From: Pezicula radicicola
Lineage: Eukaryota > Ascomycota > Leotiomycetes > Helotiales > Dermateaceae
Length of the DNA stretch: 64,000 nt
Assembly: GCA_003008705.1 (NCBI GenBank)
Contig: PDUO01000071.1
Coordinates: 141,092 to 205,091, forward strand
Direction: 5' to 3'
The notes beneath the pieces were generated by a model. That model saw nothing but the letters and a program-made list of their open reading frames with translations, ran no database searches and had not been told where the DNA came from. Positions 35,417 through 48,261 of this stretch are shown here, in pieces. Within the stretch, counting starts at the first letter, position 1, and the number at the start of each line of letters is the position of its first letter. The position numbers and the translations under genes were made by a program.

Positions 35417-37677
35417 TCATGTTTGCCTTTCGATATCAGCCAAAATATTGTCAAACTCCCAGTTGAAGTTACTCAAATCGGGATTAAACTGCTCGGGCTC
35501 CGGAATAGCATTCTTGCTCAAGTAAGATCCACTCTGGAAAGTCGCCCATCCAGCAGGGAAATTTACCATTGTATCCAACGGCATCTCACCCCACCCACCA
35601 CGATCATACGAGCCATCAAGGTCCAAATGATGATGTAAATCATATCCCTGGTTTTGTGGTGGTGCTGGTATACTACCCGCCACAGCAGTCTCAATCCGAT
35701 CAGCATGCTCTAGACGAGTTTGCTCGAGAGCCTCAAGCAGTCTTTTAATGGTGTAAATGTTCGTCGTGCTTCCAGTCCCAGAGATCAGCTTCGAGAGACA
35801 TTGTAGACCTGTTTTCACTACTGCAATATTCCGTTCTTTAGCATCCCAGGAGCGGAGGGCATCGTAGATCAGGAGAAAACAGGCACCTTCAAGGTAATAG
35901 CAGAAGAATCGAAGGCCTCGTGTCACAACGTTCTGGTCGATGGCTTTGGCGAGAAATCGGATGAGATCTCGAGCTGCGTTTACGGCTTGACCACAGGGTT
36001 CTTCTAGCCACGGAAGAGTATCATGAATGCCGAGTGCTTCGTTCCCGGTGTGGGAGAACTTCTGGTGATTGACATGTGCAATCAAAAAGGGTCTGAAGGT
36101 GAGAATTAGGGTATTGTTATATACTATTCGTCTCATCAGTAATATAAAATGTTGTGCAATGGAGCTATCCCTACGGGTCTCTAATAAAATCTGCTTGACG
36201 TCCAACTGCTCGGTCTCGGGGAACCGGCCAAGCGAAATTCCCAGCCTTTCCAGAACATCGAAAGCGTAATCTCGGAGTTCCTGATGGATACTTTGGGCTT
36301 TGCGACAGAGGTCCAGAAGTGAAGATTTCTGGGATGAGTACATCAATTTTGCGGCATCGGAGATGATCTTCGACAGCTTTATCAGAGATGAGATGAAGGG
36401 TTGGTTCTCTGGGTAGGGTGTACCGATATCGCTTCTTGCGAGAGAACTTGGTCTCCCGAGTGTGAAGCAGGTGAGACTAACGAGTAAGTATCCCGAGCTC
36501 AATATCAAGGCGAGTATGCTTACGATTCAAAGAAGTAAAGACACCAGATTGTGGTTCGCCGCTCTTGGTGATTCGTCTCATGGATTGACGTATCCCGGTG
36601 CAATCCAGCTGCAAAAGTTTTCCGTACAGCAGTACCAAGATACAAATAAGACGAATTTGGACGACCAAGAATTGTCTCATAGTGTGCGTAGATTTATGTC
36701 AGCGTAGCCCATGTGCAGATGCTTGGAAGACTTATCAGAAGCAAATGTAATTGAATAGCCTGGAGGTTCACCACCTGTCCAATGCTGTTGGCAACATTTT
36801 TGGCTTTCTCGGCCAACATTTCTGCCCACCCACTATCCTCTTTCATGGTGGCGCCAATAGCCAAGACGACCATCAAGCTTGCAGTATTAGCCGTATTGAG
36901 GCTATTTAGACCAGGGTTGGAAAATAGCTCCTTCGTCTTTTGAGTAAGGTCCTCTGTTGAAGTAAACGGGAGGAGCTGGTGAAAGGTAGAAATATAATCG
37001 GTGAGAAAGCGGTCAGCTATCTTTTCCGATAGAAGCATTATAGGTGAGTCAGATATGTGGCCATTTAGATGGTTCTTCGTGTCAGAAGTCCCGAAGAATA
37101 ACGAACGTTGCCCATAGAGGTCTAATTCAGCCCCTCCCTCTCGGACTTCATCATTTGTCCTAGATACATGTCTATCTCCCGATAGAGAATGGTGAATTTG
37201 TTGCAAGAAACTAAAGTTGGACGAGGCGCCATAGTAGAGTTGAAGAATACAAGTGGTCGACGCAATATGAGTTGCAGAAATGCTGCTGTTGATTCCGTGT
37301 GATTGGTCGTCTCGTGGAATAGGATTGCCAGAAGAACCTTTTGTGGGATCCTCTTGTCTGGTTGGAAGCCTCTTCGTTGCCGGGTGCGGATCACCTGACG
37401 ATGGTTGATGCATCTGCTGGAGGGGACTTGCTCGTCTCCCTGGCCTTCTCTGCCGAACTATGGCACGATACGAGCATATTGCAGATGAAAACTCGCAATT
37501 CTTACATATCGAATGGCCGTCACATTTAATCTTACGTCTCCGGCATTCCTGGCAAGCTTTTGAGATTCGGTTTTGAGGCTCTTTTCCTTTTCCTGATGTA
37601 CACCAAACTGGTCAGCAAGGGGGAGGCAGGAGACTTTGTATCAACGGACCGACGACATTTTGGGCTTCGGCATCCAT
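35417..37677 (-). CDS. Zn2Cys6 fungal transcription factor (regulator 1)
   Basis: Predicted nuclear regulator. The short first exon (37677-37650, MDAEAQNVV) is followed by a 42-nt intron. The zinc cluster is ACQECRRRKIKCDG with CKNCEF and a final Cys, fitting CX2CX6CX5CX2CX6C. The fungal-specific middle homology region contains LGRPNSSYLYLGTAVR and AAGLHRDTS, then TTIWCLYFFES. Splicing 36523-36477 restores the frame into SLTCFTLGRPSSLARSDIGTP. The exon junction at 36735/36688 works only if a 48-nt segment bounded by ATAAGT and TAC is removed; it contains an in-frame TAA (see finding). The stop is at 35417. The gene is transcribed away from the ABC transporter across 0.9 kb, so control of that pump is plausible. 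Apart from the odd intron no damage is seen. Confidence 0.85.
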
Positions 37678-38600
37678 TGTGTGAAGGCAATTAACGCTGC
37701 AGGAGGCTGTCGAGAAAACGGATGTCGAGAAACGGATGTGTATCATCCCCCAAGATATCCGAGTCCAGGGCCGAGTGTATATGCATTCGGAAATACGGAG
37801 ACTACGGAGTTTGAAAGTTCAGCTGTGCAGCCTGCGCGGCAGGAAATGAGCAAATGATATCCATGCTGAGAAAGCACGCCGTCATTTGTTGGGAGGGAGG
37901 GATTGTTGGAAAACCCAATTTTCTTCGGGCTCGGAAGGACGGATATATAGGTGGAGCTACTTACTTTCACGCACGTACTGTACTGTACGTGGCAAGGAAG
38001 GAAAGAGCGTCAGATCGATGGGCCTAGACAACGCTTTTACGGCGGTTAGGATAAGATTTTTGGCGGGTTAATTCGTATAGACCCAAATATAGTACTGGCC
38101 TGAATATTGACAACTCGCAGTGGAACCTATGTATGAAAGCACGTGACCCTATAGGACCCCGTGACCCTATAGGACCCCGTGGGAAGCGCCTCAGGTGGCT
38201 AACAACACTTGCATCTTTCACCCAACAACGTCTCGTCCTCTTTTCTCCAACTCTACATGCTCTCTTCGAACTCGCACACCTTAGATAATTTCATAGAGTG
38301 AGACGGCTCTCCCTCGAGTGCAGTGAACCAAGTACCGGACCCCCTGCTGGTCTGGATCTCGGATATATGACAATCTGGGGCGGGGCCGTGATAAACCTCA
38401 TTCCAAAGCAAAATGTTCACAATGAGGTCCATCATCATGCGGGATGGCACAGTTCGAGTGGGAGTCGGGAGTGACGGATGGGTCACCATCCATAAAGGGA
38501 CAGCTTTCCTCAAAATATCAATAGCATCTATTTCAACCTCTCCTCCAAAAACCCAACTGCTCTGGAACCATTTGGCTGTAATTGCTTCAAAACAGCTATC
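37678..38600. promoter_or_regulatory. Divergent promoter region, regulator 1 / ABC transporter
   Basis: A 0.92-kb region between divergent start codons. It holds a CACGTG E-box-type hexamer at 38140-38145 that overlaps the start of a tandem 18-mer (38143-38178). No TATA box or binding site can be assigned with confidence. Overlapping short open frames here have no recognisable family. Confidence 0.5.
38143..38178 (+). repeat. Tandem duplication of GTGACCCTATAGGACCCC
   Basis: Two perfect adjacent copies of the 18-mer, followed by the start of a third (GTG). The first copy begins inside CACGTG. The position, about 430 bases before the transporter start, makes it a candidate regulatory repeat. 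Confidence 0.7.
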
Positions 38601-41600
38601 ATGGCCGCCAACGGCTTTGGATTAGGAAGTGGAACAGGAGATGTCATAATGAAGGCACTTTCTCATCCCCGGCGGAGTAATCATTCACATCGTACGAATC
38701 GTTTTTATGACGACGAGGACGATGGTGTCGGAGAGGATCCCTACCCGATCAGCAAGGCAGACGATTGGAAGATGATGCCTGACGTCAAGATACTCCATCA
38801 GCAAGGGCAAGCAGATAATCTCAAGGATCGAAAGTTAGGAGTTACATGGAAAAACTTGAGCGTTAAGGGAGTCAGCTCGGGCGCAGCGTATAACGAGAAC
38901 GTTCTGTCACAGCTCAATATTATCCAGTCAATTAAGGAACTTCGACACAAGGTACCACTCGACACAATCCTCGATAATAGTCACGGTTGCGTCAAACCAG
39001 GGGAAATGCTACTTGTACTAGGCCGGCCTGGTTCTGGATGCACCACTTTATTGAAGATGCTGGCAAATTACAGGGATGGATATGCTGAAGTGACAGGCGA
39101 TGTCAAGTAAGTATCTACTCTCGTGTTCTGCCATTCTGGTTCAGTCGCGCCAGAGAATCTGCCCTGAAAAATTAGTGCTGACTCGAGATGCCATCTAGCT
39201 TTGGCAGTATGGATCATAAAGAAGCACAGAAATACAGGTCTTCAATAGTCATGAACACGGAGGATGAATTGTTCTTTCCAACTCTCACAGTTGGCCAGAC
39301 CATTGACTTCGCCACTAGGATGAAGGTCCCTTTTCATCTTCCATCTAACAACAAGACCTCTGAAGAATTTCAGATTGAATCCAGGGACTTCCTGTTGAAG
39401 TCGATGGGAATACAACATACTTATGACACCAAAGTTGGGAACGAATTTGTCCGTGGCGTATCAGGCGGTGAAAGAAAACGAGTTTCAATTATCTAATGCT
39501 TAGCCACAAGAGGCAGTGTTTATTGTTGGGACAATAGTACAAGAGGACTTGATGCTAGTAAGTGACATTTGGTGGCATCTACACCTACTTTCTATGAACT
39601 CCGTTAGGACGTTCAAATTTTGTCTCTTATGCTGATCGATTCTATAGGTACCGCTCTCGAGTGGGCAAAGGCTTTGCGAGCAATGACTGATGTTCTTGGC
39701 CTGTCAACAATTGTCACACTCTACCAAGCCGGAAACGGAATCTACGAGCTATTCGATAAAGTTCTTGTGTTGGACGAGGGGAAAGAAATCTTCTATGGCC
39801 CTATGAAAGATGCTCGTCCTTTCATGGAAGGACTTGGGTTTGCTTGCGAGGATGCCGCCAACACAGGTGACTTTCTAACTGGTGTCACTGTCCCTACCGA
39901 ACGACAAATTATCCCTGGCCATGAGAATACATTCCCGAAGTCTGCGACCGAAATACGCCAAGCCTATGATAATACGCCACTCAGACAAGAGATGCAGAAA
40001 GACTACGATTACCCGACAAGAGCAATTCCAGTTGCCCAAACAGACGACTTTAAGGCAGCCGTTGGTTACGACAAGCACAAGAGCCTGCCCAAGAACTCCC
40101 CTTTAACTGCAAGTTTTGTTACGCAGGTTCGAGCTTGCGTCATCAGACAATACCAAATTATCTGGGGTGATAAATCTACATTTTTCATAAAACAAACAGC
40201 CAGTCTCGTACAGGCTCTGGTCATTGGATCATTGTTTTACAACGCTCCTAACAACACCGATGGCCTCTTTCTGAAAGGTGGATCTTTGTTCTTCGCATTA
40301 CTTTACAACAGTCTGGTCGCTATGTCGGAGGTCACCGACTCTTTCACTGGAAGACCTGTATTAGCCAAGCACAAAGCTTTTGCGTTCTATCATCCCGCCG
40401 CCTTCTGCATCGCACAGATAGCTGCTGATATACCAGTTCTAATGTTCCAGGTATCCATTTTCAGTGTGGTTCTCTACTTTCTATCCGCGTTGAAAGTCGA
40501 CGCAGCAGCTTTTTTTACTTATTGGATCGTTACTCTCAGCGTAACCATGTGTATCACAGCAATGGTAAGTACCTGATTCCAGAGCTTCATTTCCCGTTTG
40601 GAATTTTCAGTGGGTAGTACTAGCTACGAACTCACGATTACGATCCCGAAATGCTCCCTGTATTTTTCAAAACGTATACTAATTCAAATATCGATTTTAG
40701 TTTAGAGCAATTGGAGCAGCTTTTGGGACTTTCGATGGCGCCTCTAAGATTTCGGGATTTGTGTTCACCGTGTTCGTGTTATATGGAGGCTACCAAATTT
40801 CTCGTCCAAACATGCATCCTTGGTTTGCGTGGTTGTATTGGTTGAACCCGCTTGCATATGGATTTCAGTCCTTGATGGCAAATGAGTTTCACGGCCAAGT
40901 TATACCTTGCGTTGGTGTGAACCTTGCTCCAAACGGACCTGGATATAACCAATCAGAATTTCAATCCTGCACAGGAATTCCAGGGGCTCTCAAAGGCGCT
41001 ACCAGTATCACTGGCGACCAATATCTAGAATCTCTGGCGTATAGCCACTCAAATGTATGGAGAAACTTCGGCATTGTCTGGGCGTGGTGGGCACTCTTCG
41101 TCGTCGTCACTGTTGTCTTTACCAACCGATGGCAATCCAACAGCACCAAGAGCGGAAGCCTAATTCCCAGAGAGCATGCCTCCAAGCAACCGAAACCTGA
41201 GGACACCGAATCGGGTCCAACAGAGAAAGATCCCTCCGCAGCCTTTTCTGATGACGACACAACGACTCTCGGAAACCAGTTGGTTCGGAACACCTCGGTT
41301 TTCACATGGAAAAATCTCACTTACACAGTGAAGACTCCCAGCGGCGATCGTGTCCTTCTTGATGATGTGCAGGGCTGGGTGAAACCCGGTATGTTAGGGG
41401 CTCTTATGGGCAGCTCTGGTGCTGGAAAGACTACCCTCCTTGACGTTTTGGCACAACGAAAAACCGACGGAACCATTCATGGATCAATTATGGTAGATGG
41501 AAGACCGCTAGGGGTAGACTTTCAAAGATCTGCAGGGTACTGTGAGCAGTTGGATGTAAGCTTTGTCTCGTATCCTTTGTTTTGCTGGGCAACAGCTCTC

Positions 41601-43602
41601 GAACATGCTTCTCCATGCTCAGCCTTTCCTTCTCACAGGAAATACCAATGCTAACTTGTTGAAGGTCCACGAATCTCTGGCAACAGTAAGGGAAGCGTTG
41701 GAGTTCTCAGCTTTGCTTCGACAACCTAGAGATGTTCCGCGCGAAGAGAAGTTGAAATATGTCAATACAATCATTGACCTTCTCGAGATGCAAGATATAG
41801 AGCATAGTCTAATCGGCAAAGTTGGCGCGGGACTATCTATCGAACAGCGGAAAAGATTAACTATTGGTGTCGAGTAAGTTCAGAAACAAATCCTAAGACA
41901 TTCCCTGAGAAGGCCCTCAGAGAGCAATTGCTAACCTTTACGTTACCCAGACTGGTTTCAAAGCCAAGGATCCTTATTTTCTTAGACGAACCTACATCTG
42001 GTCTTGATGGTCAGGCCGCCTTTAATACAGTCAGATTTTTAAAGAAGTTGGCAAACGCTGGGCAGGCTGTCCTTGTTACTATTCATCAACCTTCGGCTTC
42101 CCTGTTCGCTCAGTTTGATACGCTTTTGCTATTGGCACGAGGTGGAAAGACTGTGTACTTTGGAGAGATCGGAGACCACTCGACCACTATTAAAGATTAC
42201 TTTGCTCGCTACGGTGCACCATGCCCACCCGAGACAAATCCAGCTGAGCATATGATTGATGTTGTTTCGGGGACATTGTCGAAAGGGAAAGATTGGAACC
42301 AGATCTGGCTAGAATCTCCAGAGCATCAGTATGTACAATTGAGTTTTGCGCTGCTTCCACTATATCTCACTTTGTTTCAAGAGTTTTATCGCTGACTAGA
42401 AATCTTCCCAGGCGCACGGTAGATGAACTCGAGCAGATTATCAGTACCGCCGCAGCTGCACCCCCAGGAACTTCAGCTGATGGCCACGAATTTGCAACAA
42501 GCCTTTGGACGCAGATCAAGATTGTAACCCATCGAATGACAGTTTCCTTGTATCGAAATACGGACTATGTCAACAACAAAATCGCACTGCACCTAATTCT
42601 CGGTCTTTTCGGCGGATTTTCGTTCTGGCAAATCGGTGACAGCGTGGCCGACATGCAATTAAACCTATTTACCGTCCTAAATGTTATCTTCATCGCACCG
42701 GGAGTGATCAATCAGTTGCAGCCACTTTTCATTGAAAGACGCGATATCTACGAAGTGCGTGAGAAGAAATCCAAAATGTACTCTTGGATAGCTTTTACCA
42801 CCGGCCTGATTGTCTCCGAGATTCCGTATCTAATCCTTTGTGGTACATTGTACTTTTTGTGCTGGTACTACACAGTCGGATGGCCAGGGGATTCAAACAA
42901 GGCAGGAGCAGTGTACTTTCTCATCTTGTAAGTTCAGTCGTAGCGTCTTCAGATCTGTCTTTTCGGGCTTTTCATTTCCTCGAGCTTCAGTCGTGGAACG
43001 TGTCCCGGAAATACGTATCAGTCAATCAAACTTTGAGGCTAATATTTCCTGTGTTTAGATTGTACGAGCTCATCTATACAGGCTTAGGTCAACTGATTGC
43101 GGCTTACGCTCCGAATGCCGTCTTTGCATCCCTAGCCAATCCTTTGATTCTAGGAACAATGATCTCATTCTGCGGCGTTATGGTACCATACGGTCAATTG
43201 CAAGTCTTCTGGCGCTATTGGCTTTACTACCTCAATCCGTACACCTATTTCGCAAACGCCCTTCTGACTTTCGGAATCTTTGATGTCAAAGTCAATTGCA
43301 GAGAGTCCGAGTATGCCTTGTTCGATACCCCAGGAAACCGGACATGCGCTACTTATCTCGCCGACTATATGAGTCCTACCGGCCAAGGCTCCCGCACATT
43401 CCTTCAAAATCCAGATGCAACCGCAGGCTGTCGAGTATGTCAGTACCGGTACGGAAGCGATTATCTCGCCACTCTCAATATCCAGGACTACTACGTCGGC
43501 TGGCAAGACACGGGCATCGTTTGCCTTTTCATGATCAGCACTTATGCTTGTGTATACCTGTTGGTAAAACTGCGTACAAAGGCGTCGAAGGTAGCATCTT
43601 AG
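38601..43602 (+). pseudogene. PDR-type (ABCG, full-size) ABC transporter, one in-frame stop
   Basis: Plasma-membrane drug efflux pump with NBD1-TMD1-NBD2-TMD2. Exons by frame: 38601-39106, 39199-39557, 39648-40564, 40701-41555, 41665-41873, 41951-42328, 42412-42927, 43059-43602. NBD1 has Walker [10 protein letters not shown] and signature [14 protein letters not shown]2 has Walker [10 protein letters not shown], signature-like [14 protein letters not shown] and Walker [15 protein letters not shown], all as usual for fungal PDR pumps. TMD2 and the conserved cysteine-rich last loop are present. Directly after RVSII comes TAA at 39494-39496 where Glu is expected (RVSIIEC), and the frame continues normally with LATRGSVYCWDNSTRGLDAS. 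This one nonsense change (GAA to TAA, a transversion, so not RIP) would truncate the pump inside NBD1. Sequencing error is the main alternative. All else looks functional. Confidence 0.88.
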
Positions 43603-46165
43603 AGTGCCGTCGAGTATCTGACAATATGGCGATCTGCTAGAAACTTTTCTTTTATTGGTTAATATCAAATTGTACACATACAAAGGGTTTTCATTTTTGG
43701 TCTCGAATGGCGTTATCTGTTATGAAATCTTGGAAATAAATGTATATATAACCTGAGCTCAGGTGGCTTCGTGAGAAGATAATAAAAATAAAATAAATGA
43801 GTCGAGTCAAGAATCATAGCCTATCGCCCATTACAAACTTTCTACACAGGTATCTTATTACAAGATCAAGAGACCGTCCTCTTTTGTTCCGGAATATGGT
43901 TTATAACTAAGTTTGCACGAAGTTCCTCACAAGGATGAGATAGCACGCTAGCCATGGTGTGAGCTGTGAATTTGCAACTCATATCAAAAGATGAACCTAA
44001 ACTCATTCTAATATATCCTCCCCGGAACATAGAGTTAATAGCTTCTGCGATATCAGCGCTGCTATATCTGTCGATGCAGCATATGTTGACCCAAAGTATT
44101 GCAAGCCCACGCTTAGCTTATTTTCCACAGAACCGGATCCTATTATAGCCAGCCTTCTTCGTGCTGGCAGATACCTGAAGGCCACCTCCTCGGCTTCTTA
44201 TATATGCGAAAGTATACTGTTTCTCTGGGGTATATTTTAGCCAAAGAACGTAGTTAAACTGAACTCGCTCTCGTTGATATATTGAAGTAGGCGTATCATT
44301 TTGCTAGCACTGAGACAGCTCAAGTAAAGGTTCTAAGTGAATGTTAAGTCGCTAAATCAGTATGTATGCGAAATAGTTGTCGAGTTAGAAGAGGACATTG
44401 GGTTGAGGGCTGGCGGCTAGATCGAATTAGCTGAAGGCAGCGTAGCGGGGAATAGTGACATCGTTGTGTATCGGCGCAGGCGCACAAGTTCAACTAACCG
44501 CTAAGCAGATACTGCAGGATCCCATGGCCGGTCGTCTCTGCTATTTAATCCTTATTTGTGGTTTCTATTATTTCTTATCACTGAGGATATCAACGTCGGC
44601 TGACCCCTGAATACTTTTCGCTGTGAGGAAAAACATCACTCAGTGTTTGTCTCTTGCTTCACGTCCCCCGTCTCCACCACATCTATCTTCCTATAAATCA
44701 AAAAAACTTGCTGTGGGTGCTTCTATTTTACAGGTGTGGTAACTTCAAGTAGTGCTATTCGCGCTGCCACGAAATGAAAAGAAAGTCATAAAACAAGATC
44801 AAAATACAATAAGTCCGTGTTTATATAACTTACTACTACTTCGCAACTCACTTTCAATCCCTCTAAAGCCCAAATTAATATTTGCAGAAATCTTAGATAA
44901 AGTCATTCCTGGTTCCAGATGACGACAGGTCTCATAAGTAAGTCCATATATTTAATACAATTAGCTTTGCGTAGGATTTCACTTTGAATGACTTACCCTG
45001 ACCTCCTCCCAACTATCTAAGATTCCTCTGGTATACCACGCTCCATGCAATAACTAGTAAATTTACGCTTGAGTGCAGATACCTCACGCTCGTCCGAATC
45101 CTTGGAAGTTATGAAAGAGCAATCGACTGTGGTAGTACTGGCAACTAGCACAAGCTTCCGACGCTCCAGGCTAGACTAAGTCTTCAATACAATAATAGCT
45201 GGCGTAGCTCTGTGTTGTATTATTTTGTGTATCTATAGGTAGGCCTGGGTAAGGATCTGGAAATTCTAATTGGAATTGCAAGAACCGTTTTCCAGCCGCA
45301 TGCTACCCTCGAAAAGCAACGAGATATTCAGTAGAGGAGACTTAGTGATTTGAGCAGTTGTTAGATTCTGTAATGACATTTTTTACTTTCTTTACATATT
45401 CTGCGCTTGCTGCTCAACGCAAAGACGTTTTAGGATTTCCTAGAATGCATCATGTAATGTTAATTAGCCAGCCTAAAACGTTCATTGGGGATTTCACCTC
45501 CTACCGCCACGCTTCCTGTCTTTACGGTATTTACGCAGCTGTTTCGCATCGCGTTCAGGTTGACCCATAGCAACATTTGTGATAGAACCGAGCCTTCTGC
45601 ATCTGGTCTTTGTGCATCTGCAGAGGTCCGATTAGGGATGACAAGATAAAACTTGGGAGACCTGCTTTCCTTTTAAATGAGTCAGGTGAGTATGATCGAA
45701 GAGGGGTGAGGCAAACAAAGGGTACGAGATGTCAGCATTGAGGAGGACAGTTGCGGGTTGCCTCGTTGCCAGCTAGGTCTTAAATACTAAACTTGGTTCC
45801 ATAACTATTAACAGCGCGGGATAGGATTTGTCATAAAGGTAGTGCCACTTTTCTAATATACAGTGGCCGGAATATTAATAATGTATCTGGCCACCTAACA
45901 ACTAACAGTTTATACTAGACTCACTTATAAATAAGTAGCACTGCCTTGTAGATTATATTCTTGAGTTAAATTATTTTATTTTACTTAAAACTACCTTATT
46001 TTCCACATAATCAAGGCGAACTGTTCAACAGGATTTCTCGCTATCCGCCCATAATCTGATTCGTGTGTGATTTGCAATGCTATTTTTGCATGTGAAGAAA
46101 TTGGGTAGCAATTCCACCCAAATTACGGAGGAAAATTATGGATAGGTAGCAACCTTGGAAAATTC
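43603..46165. other. Intergenic, 2.5 kb, AT-rich
   Basis: No supportable gene between the transporter and the monooxygenase. Short open frames (for example 45358-45570) show no family. A minus-strand open stretch at about 45030-45175 looks protein-like (RKLVLVAS..., KRKFTSYCMERGIPEES) but cannot be assigned. A short inverted-repeat element lies at 45836-45947. Confidence 0.4.
45836..45947. repeat. Short inverted-repeat element (MITE-like)
   Basis: A 15-base arm AAGGTAGTGCCACTT at 45836-45850 is the inverse of AAGTAGCACTGCCTT at 45933-45947, with two mismatches, both of the C/T type. A TA lies just outside or near each arm. At about 112 bp it could be a small MITE or its remnant. No second copy is seen in the window. 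Confidence 0.4.
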
Positions 46166-47517
46166 TTAATAAGTGCTAACCAATCTAAGTTTATACCCAG
46201 CGAGGCATCTCTCAGCCGTCTTAAGCTGTTCCTGAAGATCCTCGTCCCATATCCAATCATACCAGCCACTCAGGGCATCTTTCGCTTTCGCCAAGTCGAA
46301 TCCGATCTCTTCATTCTCGAGTTCGTAAATCCTTGCCACCGCAGCACTAGTGGTAACCACCTTTTGGGTTCTCGGTCTTCTCACCGTGTCGAATGCCTTC
46401 AGGACTGATTCCACGTCATCCGTCGAGGGGAATGAACCAAGGAGACTGGATAGAATGAATGCGTCTTCAATGGCTTGACCAGCACCTGCTCCCTGATGCG
46501 GTGTCGATGCGTGAGCTGCGTCTCCAATCAAACAAAGCCGGCCCTAGCATAAGTTGGAGCAGGCGGGTGATCAAACAACGCCCAAACGTCGGGTTTTTCT
46601 AAAAGCTACAAAATAATTAGCATATGGATCGCGGTATAGCTGAGAGGCCCGACTAACTGGTAAAATCTTCTGCACATCGTCGCCCCAGCCTTTAAAGTCC
46701 TTGACCAAATCCTCTCGTTTCATGGGTAACACCCATCTCTCATCTAGCCACTGCCCATCCTCCTTCGTTCTGAAAGCCACGACATTCATGGTTTTCCCCT
46801 TCTCGATGGGGAACGTCAAGACGTGACCGTGGTGACCCATGTACATCTGCGAGTTTCGCGCCAACTCATCCCCCAACGCATTCACGGCCGATTCCATGGG
46901 CACCAATCCTCGATAAGCGTACTTGCCAGAGAATGTCGCATTTGCAGCCTCGTGACTCTCCCCGAGCAGGATCTTCCGCGTCCTGGATTTGATCCCGTCG
47001 CACCCGATAACCACGTCTGCCTCAGCCGTGGTGCCATCTTCGAACTTCATGACCACCTTGTTGTTCTCGTCGGTGATAGCTTCTAACCTTTTTCCAAATT
47101 GAGCCATACCAGAGGGGATGAGTCTCACGAGAGTGTCGAGAAAGTGAGCTCTGTGAACACTGCTCTGTCCGACTCGTCCTGCATTCACTTCCACGACGTA
47201 TTTGCCAATGGCTGCTCTCTTTCCATCTTCCCCCATTGGTTTTCACCCACGCGGAAGTCAAACCAGGTGTTTTTCTTCTCGGGCCACCCGTTGCTTGTCG
47301 CGCATTCTTCATATCCCTCCAGCACCTGGGGATCAATCAATTCCATCGCTCGTAGGGCATTGGGTCCAAACGAGACCCCGGCCCCAATCTCTGCAAAGGC
47401 TGGAGCGGCTTCATTTACTGTGCAGGGGACATTTCGACGATGAAGACCAATGGCGAGACAAAGGCCAGCAATTCCTCCTCCACAAATGGCCACATGGGCT
47501 TGTTTGGCAGTGGACAT
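46166..47517 (-). pseudogene. FAD-dependent monooxygenase, salicylate hydroxylase type, two frameshifts
   Basis: Family reaction: NAD(P)H-dependent hydroxylation of an aromatic acid, with decarboxylation of salicylate to catechol. Start 47517 (MSTAKQAHVAICGGGIAGLC, dinucleotide-binding motif), then IGAGVSFGPNALRAME. After DFRVGENQWG the frame is lost near a G5 run (47230-47234) and continues one frame over with AIGKYVVEVN, GQSSVHRAHFLD and IGCDGIKSRTR. A 52-nt intron (46606-46657) precedes LLEKPDVWALFDHPPAPTYA. A second one-base shift at about 46540 (GGGCC run) is needed to reach LIGDAAHASTPHQGAGAGQA, the second FAD motif. Both breaks look like single-base losses beside G runs, so assembly error is a real alternative to true decay. 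Length about 430 residues is normal. The gene sits tail-to-head with the aldehyde dehydrogenase, consistent with sequential steps. Confidence 0.85.
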
Positions 47518-48261
47518 GGTTTGCTATGTGTGCGTTGACCTTTAATGAGAAGTGATCCGTCTCAAGGCTTGGAGATTCTTTTATTTTTTCCAACGTTGAG
47601 TGAAGGACCGGCCAAACATGGTTGAACTTTATGTCTGGTGGATCTGAGTGACTTTCTGCGGTGTCTTACGTAGCCTTGAAGCTGAGTGGTAGCCTTTCGT
47701 GGCGTAGAAACAGGTGCCCCCCGGAGGTTCCCTGGACTGTGGGGGAGGGAGGTGAGTTTGTCGGTGCCGCTTCCGCCAAAGTGCAGCCTCGTTCCCCCAT
47801 ATACAGCATACCGCATCCATATACCGAGCAAACGCCGACCAGCCAGTGGCAAAGTTTGGATTTGTGCCGCTTCTGTCTGGAAAGAAGATGCGCCGCAGTT
47901 TCCGAACGGCTATCGTCACCGGCAGAGACTAGCACAGCGATTAGTGTAAAAGCTAGCTAGGTACAGTTCACGAAGCAAAGAGACTTGTCTGGATCCAGCA
48001 TCGTTGGTGTGACATTCAGTGTCTTCAATTTGTTTCTAATCAACATGATGACGGCTGAGACTGGTTAATATGTTTTTTAATCATTATCATGATGGCTAAA
48101 ACTAGTTCAAGGTACGAAATTCAATATGAAATAGAACAAGCAGGAGGAAAAGCGTAAAATATGAGGGTGTTATAATATATTTCCACGACGAGCGGTGCCA
48201 GTCCAATTTGACGTAGATATCTTGATTCAACCTTCTTCTCAAACATACCCAGGTCCACCAC
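47518..48261. other. Intergenic, upstream of monooxygenase and downstream of aldehyde dehydrogenase
   Basis: Promoter side of the monooxygenase (47518 upward), then the 3' flank of the aldehyde dehydrogenase. Several overlapping open frames of 60-100 codons occur on both strands at 47560-47960, a GC-richer patch, but none shows a family or consistent start. I see no gene. Confidence 0.4.

Noticed and set aside
45030..45175. Minus-strand protein-like stretch (KRKFTSYCMERGIPEES)
   Set aside because: Too short, no start and no family recognised; kept only as a note in the intergenic entry.
47560..47960. Overlapping open frames on both strands between the monooxygenase and aldehyde dehydrogenase
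   Set aside because: Caused by a local GC-rich patch with few stops; no motif in any frame.
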